Of a stretch of DNA of 64,000 nucleotides, positions 58,601 to 64,000 are shown piece by piece (position 1 is the first letter of the stretch; each line of letters starts with the position of its first letter). The DNA is taken from positions 62,001 through 126,000 of the forward strand of contig JAPMXV010000021.1 of NCBI GenBank assembly GCA_026936335.1, read 5' to 3'. The notes beneath the pieces are model-generated. The model saw only the letters and a list, made by a program, of their open reading frames with translations, searched no databases and was not told where the DNA came from. The translations under genes were made by a program, and so were the position numbers. Source of the stretch: Mantamonas sphyraenae. Lineage: Eukaryota > CRuMs > Mantamonadidae.

Positions 58601-61600
58601 TGCTCGATGGCGGGCATGTTTGAGGCGCGCAAGCTGTGGACGCGTGCGCTCCCTCTCTACCAGCAGGCGTTGCTGATTGTGCGGGACATGCACGGAGACG
58701 ACCACGGCTCAGTGGCAGACATCCTCACGCATGTGGCACAGGTGTATTCGAGCATGGGTCAGGCCGACGCTGCTCTGCAGTGCCAGGAGGAAGCGCTTCT
58801 GATTTGGCAGCGGCTTCATGGCGAACACAGCAGCCGAGTGGCCAACGCCTTGTCCAAGTTGGCGCTGTTGTACATGGCCACACGTGACTACACCACAGCG
58901 TTGCGTCTGGAGAAGCGTGCTCTGGGTGTGTATGAGCGTGTGTTGGGCTCCAAGCACCCGGAAGTGGCCACTGCTTCGTGTCGCCTGTCGGGCATCTGTG
59001 CCAAAATGGGCGATTTTCACGAGGCCGAACTGTTCTGCCAGCGCGCCCTCAGCATTCGCAAACACGCCTATGGCGACGACCACGCCGAGGTGTACTCCAC
59101 CATGAGTCTGCTGGCTGTACTCATGGAGGGTCAGCGCAAGTACGACGAGGCAGCGGCCCTGCACAAGCGAGTGCTGGAGTTCCGCGTGGCTGCGCTGGGC
59201 CAGAGTCATCCGCTGGTGGCAGAATCCCTGCAACAATTGGGTTCCATGTGTCGCTCCCAGGGCGCCTACGAAGACGCAGAGGCCTACCTCGTGCGTGCAG
59301 TCCAACTGCGCAGCAAGGAAGCGGCAAGCAGTGTCGGCAGTGGGCGTGGTGAGGGTGATGATGAGCATGGTGAGCATCGGGGCGATGAGGAGCAGGAGCT
59401 AGATCAGCACGCGGAGCGGCAGCGGAGGGAGATTGCCCTGATGGCGGTGTATCAGGACCTGGGCACCTTGTACACAGAGGCTGGCAAGCTGGACAAAGCA
59501 CAGAGCACATACGAAAAGATGTTGGAGATGGCCGAGGCGTACTGTGAAGCAAGCGGGGTCACGGAGGATGCCATGTTGGCGGCAGCACTGCAGGGTCTGG
59601 CTGGGGTGTTGTATGCACGCAACGAACACGCGGCGGCGCTGCCGTTGGTGGAGCGTGCGGTGCGTGTGGAGAAGTTGATGAAGGGGGACAAGCACCCGTC
59701 CCTTGCACAGAGTCTGTGTCGCAAGGCGGCGTTGCAGGCGTCGCAAGGCTTGTATGACGCGGCATTGCAGACATACGCAGAGGCGTTGGAGGTGGAGGAG
59801 ATGCACGTCGGGGCGGCTCATCCCGAGGTGGCGTTGACGCTGAATGACATGGCCAACGTGTACGCGACGTCGGGTCGTCTGGGCGAAGCCAAGCCGTTGT
59901 ACCAACGTGCGTTGGACATTCGCATGCGTGCGTTGGGCGAACGGCACCCGGACGTGGCTGTGTCGCTGAAGAACCTGGCCATGGTGGCCAAGGAAGAGGG
60001 CCAACCGTTGGAGGCCACCTCCAAGCTGCAGGCGGCACTGCACATCCAGGAAGAGCAGTATGGCAAATCACACCCGGAGGTTGCACACACACTGGCGGCC
60101 ATCGCTCTCATCATGCACACGGATGGCAAACACGGTGCGGCGGAACCCATGTACAAACGGGCACTGAAAATCATGGCCAGCAGGGATAGCGACTCGCTGG
60201 AGTGTGCGCAGGCCATGTGCAACCTGGGTGCCGTACAGGTGGCACTGAACAAGCTGGACGACGCCGAGCGCAACTATGCACGTGCGCTGGAAAGCATCCG
60301 GGCGCTGCTGGAGCGGGAAGGAGGCGTGGTCACGTCGACATCCTCGTCGTCGTCGTCTTCGAGTGGGGAGGAGGATCCGAGCAGTGTGCGCATGCAGGCG
60401 TTGCTGGCCATGGCCGAGTGCTACAACGGTCTGGGGGCCATCCACAAGGGCAACCGCAAGTACGACGCGGCGCAACGGTACTACGAGGAGGCGTTGGCGT
60501 TGGAAGAGCGTGCGTTTGGGGCCAACCATCCGTATGTGGCTCGCACGCTGTCGCACGTGGCGATGGTGAAAATCCAAATGGGTGCCGAGGACGAAGCCAA
60601 TGCGCTCTACCAGCGCTCGCTGTCCATCATTGAGAGCAACTTTGGGCCGGAACACCTGGACATTGCAATCATGCTGTCCAAGTTGGGTGCGCAGCATCTC
60701 AAGTCGGGCCAGTTTAAGCTGGCACTGGAGATGTACAGCCGATCGCTGCGCATCCGCGAAGGGGTGCAGGGTACACACAGCGACGAGCTTGTGCCCACAC
60801 TCATGGCCATGGTCAAGTGCCACCGCACACAGGGCCACTTTGCGCACGCAGAACCGCTGTTGTTGCGTGCGCTGGAACTGATGGGTGGCGAGGGCGCATC
60901 AAGTGCTGCTGATGACCAGGCAAAGGGCAACAGCAAAACGCGCGGCGACAACGTGGACGTGGCCTTGGTTCCCGTGTTGGTTCAGCTGGCCGAATTGTAC
61001 TACGAACGGCATTCGTACGACGGCGCAGAGGCGGTGTTGGAACGTGCACTGCGCATCCAGGAGCTGGTCGTGGGTGCAGAGCACAAGAGATGTGGCGACG
61101 ATGCTGATGAAGCTGGCGCGAGTGTACCTGGCGAACGACAAGGGAGACCGTGTGGGGCGCATGCTGCAGCGCGCTCTGGGCATCCGTGAGGATTGGTTCG
61201 GGTGGACGAGTGTAGAGGTGGGCGAGGTGCTGCAGGCGATCGGGCAGATGCACGCGGCACGACGGTCGTGGGACAACGCACGGACGTACTTTGACCGTGC
61301 GCACACGGTGTTCCAAGACACGGTGGGCGAGACGGACGATCCGCACATGTCCAACCTGTGGATGGAGATGGCACGCTGTCAGCTGGGCCAGAAACGGACG
61401 GAGCGTGCTCGCAAACTGCTGCACAAGTGTGCCAAGGTGCGCGAGGCCTTTTACGGACCCGACCACGAGAGTGTGGCCGACGTGTTGCACCTGATGGGCA
61501 CCCTGGATGTGCGCGAGCACAGGTTCCACGAGGCCCACCCGCTGCTCCTTCGTGCGCTGGGCATACGCGAGGGGGTTATGGGCGGCGAACACCCGCAGGT

Positions 61601-64000
61601 TGGCGAAACACTGGCTGCGTTGGCACATGCCAAGGCGGAAATGGGCCAGGTGGAACGTGCACGCGACATGTGTGCACGTGCACTGGCCATCTTTGAGACC
61701 TCACTGGGCAAAGAGTGCGAAGAGGTGGGCACGCAGCTGTTGCGGCTGTGCAAGCTGCACACGCAGGCACACGCATACAAACAGGCCGAAGAATGTGGCC
61801 TGCGTGCCATCGAGGTGCGCAAGGCTCTGCATGGCAAAGAGGCGTTGGAAACGGCTGCAGCCGAGGCCCAACTGGGCAGGCTGTACTTGCGCATCGGCCG
61901 GTGCGACTTTGCCGCCACGCTGCTCGAACAGGCATTCAGCAGCGTGTACGAGCGTCTGTCGGACCATGACCGTACCGTGCGTGCGCTGATGGATTTGGGC
62001 GAGCTGTACCTTGTCACGGCGCAGTTTGACAAAGCGGAACCGGTGTATGCGCGTGCGTTGCGCATGCGTGAACAGCTGCACGGGCCGAGAACCCCAACAA
62101 CGTGCGTTGCATGCTGAAACTGTGCGAGTTTTACTGTGCGCACGCAGACTATCACAAGGCGCTGAGTCTGGTGGAGCGAAGTCTGTCGATTGCAGAGCAG
62201 TTTTGCGGGCCCGAGAGTGAGCTTGTCGCTGTGGTGCTGCACCAGGTGGGGCGAGTGTACATGCATCAAGGCTTGCATGCACACGCCATGCAGGTGTTTA
62301 CCGAGGCACACGCCATCCGGCAACAGTTGTGGCAGGATCCTGAGCGTGTTCGCGAACGCGCGGCACAGCGGGAGCAGGACAACCTGGTGGACATTCACCA
62401 GTGGCAAGATGACAGTGCGCGTCTGCTGATGGACATGGGAGGTGCGCGATGCGAGTTGCAACAGCTGGCAACTGCGCAGAGTGCTCTGAAACAGGCAGGG
62501 GAGCTGTTTGTGGAGGTGTACGGTGACAAGTGTCCCGAGTGGTACGAAGTCATGCTGGCGCAGGCCCGCGTCTATCGAGAGCGAGGCCTGTGGAAGCAGG
62601 CAGACGATGGGTTCAAGCGTGTGGCAAACTACAGGTGCAATCTGTACGACACCGAGTTCCACGCGGGCGTGGCCGAGGCGTTGTTCGAGCTGGCCGACTC
62701 GCGGCTGCGACAAGAAAAGGTGGCCAAGGCCAAGAGTGGGTTTGAACAGGCACTGATCATCAACGAACAGCTGTACGGTCCCGAACACGATGCGGTCGCA
62801 CGTGCGTTTGTAAAGTTGGGTGCTTGTCACGTGGCGGCGGACGAGCTGGAATACGCAGAGCGCATGTTTGACAACGCGACGGCGGTGATGGAACAGGTGT
62901 GTGGCAAAGTGCACAGCATGGTGGTCCCCTCGCTGCTGGAGGTGGCAAAGCTGCGCGTGATGCAGCAAGACTACGCGGCGGCAATCGAGCTGTGTGACCG
63001 TTGCAGCGTGTTGTTGGAGCGTCGCTTTGATGGCCACCACCCTGCATTCATGGGTGTGTTGGAAACCCAGGCCCAGGTGGCATACGAGCGTGGCGAACTC
63101 CAGCGTGCACTGGAGCTGTACGAGGCTGCACTGAAAGCAGCCGACAATGCGTATGGCGAGCTGCATCCGCGCATCAGCAGCATGCTCTGTGCGGTCTCGT
63201 ATGTGCATCGCGACCTGGGCGACTTTGAGCGCGCACAGGGTCTGCTGGAGGAGGCACTGCAGATCACCGAGGGTCTGGTAGGAGAGGAACACAGCGGCGT
63301 GGCAAACATCCTGAACGACATGGCGAACCTTGCGGGAGTGCAACAACGCACCGGGGACGCCATGGCGCTGTACACACGCGCACTTGAGATCCAAGAGGCA
63401 ACTCTGCATGCACCGCACAGCGCAATGGCGAGCACGTTGAACAACATGGCAAACCTGCAGTATGCACAGGGTCAGTACGAGGCGAGCGAGGCCCTGTACA
63501 GGCGTGCGCTGGAAATGGAGGAGGAGGTGTTTGGCAAAGAGCACCGGGAGGTTGCATCGACGCTGAACAACCTGGCTGCACTGATGTTTACACGACACGA
63601 GTATGCCGAGGCAGAGGTGACGTACCAGCGCGCACTGGCCATCCAAAAGAAGCGCCTTGGCGTGCGCAACGTGATGACGGCGACGACGATGAACAACCTG
63701 GGCAACCTGATGCGAGCGCAGGGCAAGCTGGAGGAGGCGGAGCCGCTGTTTGTGACGGCACTGGAGGTGAAAGAGGCCCTGTTTGGCAAGGGACACATCT
63801 CGTTGGCGACAACCCTGACCAACCTGGGCACGCTGTACATGGACATGGGGGCGCGTGTTCACTTGCGCAAGGCTGAGAAGCTGCTGGACCGTGCCTTGCA
63901 GATCAAGATGAAGGTGAATGGGGAGGATCACGAGAGTGTGGTGTCGACGATGCTCGTGTACGCACAGCTGCTGGAGCGAACGGACAGAGACGCCGGTGCC
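55672..64000 (+). CDS. Giant kinesin-light-chain-type TPR protein, 3' end outside window
   Basis: Exon 1 is 55672-56877; exon 2 starts at 57002 and is still open at 64000. More than 2,700 residues are visible, nearly all 42-residue TPRs of the kinesin-light-chain/nephrocystin type (e.g. ALDIRMRALGERHPDVAVSL). The frame needs two corrections: one extra base at 61088 (HK then DVATML; without the base the 42-residue spacing is exact) and one missing base between 62086 and 62087 (HGP then ENPNNV). Read literally, translation would stop at 61189. The two changes cancel, so frames before 61087 and after 62087 are the same. They could be assembly errors or recent lesions. The ATG at 55672 is preferred to ATG 55621, which overlaps the upstream gene. 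Confidence 0.8.
61088..61088 (+). other. Apparent +1 frameshift in TPR gene
   Basis: Around CACAAGAGATGTG one base appears extra. Up to 61087 the TPR reading frame is intact; from 61089 the next frame continues the repeat as DVATMLMKLARVYLA. No splice sites could account for a 1-nt shift here. Without repair the protein ends at 61189. Confidence 0.75.
62085..62087 (+). other. Apparent -1 frameshift in TPR gene
   Basis: In GGGCCGAGAACCCC a base appears to be missing after GGGCC: reading GGG CCn GAG AAC gives GPEN as in other repeats of this protein. Read literally, the frame used from 61089 ends at the stop at 62115-62117. The shift restores the frame used before 61087. Confidence 0.75.

Noticed and set aside
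61060-61110. A small intron to explain the frameshift at 61088
   Set aside because: GT and AG pairs here would leave introns of only ~10 nt and remove conserved TPR residues.
61451-63931. An 826-codon open frame on the minus strand opposite the TPR gene
   Set aside because: Its composition (His/Gln/Leu/Cys-rich, no domain) is that of an antisense shadow. The plus frame encodes regular 42-residue TPRs throughout.
1-64000. tRNA, rRNA or snRNA genes
   Set aside because: I saw no cloverleaf with conserved T-arm sequence and no rRNA signature. A covariance-model scan would be needed to exclude small RNAs.

Overview
This is a 64-kb piece of a nuclear genome from a single-celled or otherwise non-animal eukaryote. 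It is GC-rich, with short GT-AG introns, spliceosome and nonsense-mediated-decay genes, Polycomb, kinetochore and condensin genes, riboflavin synthesis (animals lack it) and a homologue of the plant NEF1 membrane protein. I cannot name the species. Genes are packed on both strands with gaps of about 10-200 bp, and no gene-free stretch exceeds 300 bp. I resolve 24 introns, usually one near the 5' end of a gene; 21 of them contain the branch-point-like pentamer CTGAC. I saw no rRNA, tRNA, CRISPR or recognisable transposon.

Region 1-8.4 kb: a UIM-like coiled-coil protein (5' end outside the window), a TPR-like protein, GTP cyclohydrolase II, a multi-pass membrane protein, an unrecognised basic protein and splicing factor PRP31.

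Region 8.4-18.8 kb is a large inverted duplication. Each arm carries a kinetochore CENP-T gene and a Polycomb RING1 gene. The arms flank a second member of the unknown membrane family and CLN3 (battenin). The left arm ends with a 98-bp fragment of the CLN3 tail, so the right arm is probably the source. Only the right arm holds an epoxide-hydrolase-like gene between CENP-T and RING1.

Region 18.8-29 kb: a membrane-tethered dual-specificity phosphatase, a basic nuclear-type protein, a PIG-X-like protein, UPF3, a senescence-domain (spartin-like) protein and condensin II subunit CAP-D3.

Region 29-43.5 kb is a tight same-strand run (gaps 32-81 bp): MSH2, a tandem class III nucleotide cyclase whose two catalytic halves are in the reverse of the mammalian order, a membrane RhoGEF of unusual architecture, and NEF1-like.

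Region 43.5-64 kb: a metallophosphoesterase, proteasome receptor RPN13, a leucine-rich-repeat protein, a short divergent SMC ATPase whose stop codon overlaps the next start (ATGA), an acidic CxxC protein, an 8-TM protein, a DA2/Sip5-like RING E3 ligase with UIMs, and a giant kinesin-light-chain-type TPR protein that runs off the window and contains two compensating single-base frameshifts.

Theme: several genes act in chromosome maintenance and segregation (CENP-T x2, CAP-D3, SMC, MSH2). CENP-T, CAP-D3 and MSH2 carry an E2F-like motif inside the first intron, which suggests, but does not prove, shared cell-cycle control. Exon boundaries were placed by hand from splice consensus, frame continuity and family conservation.
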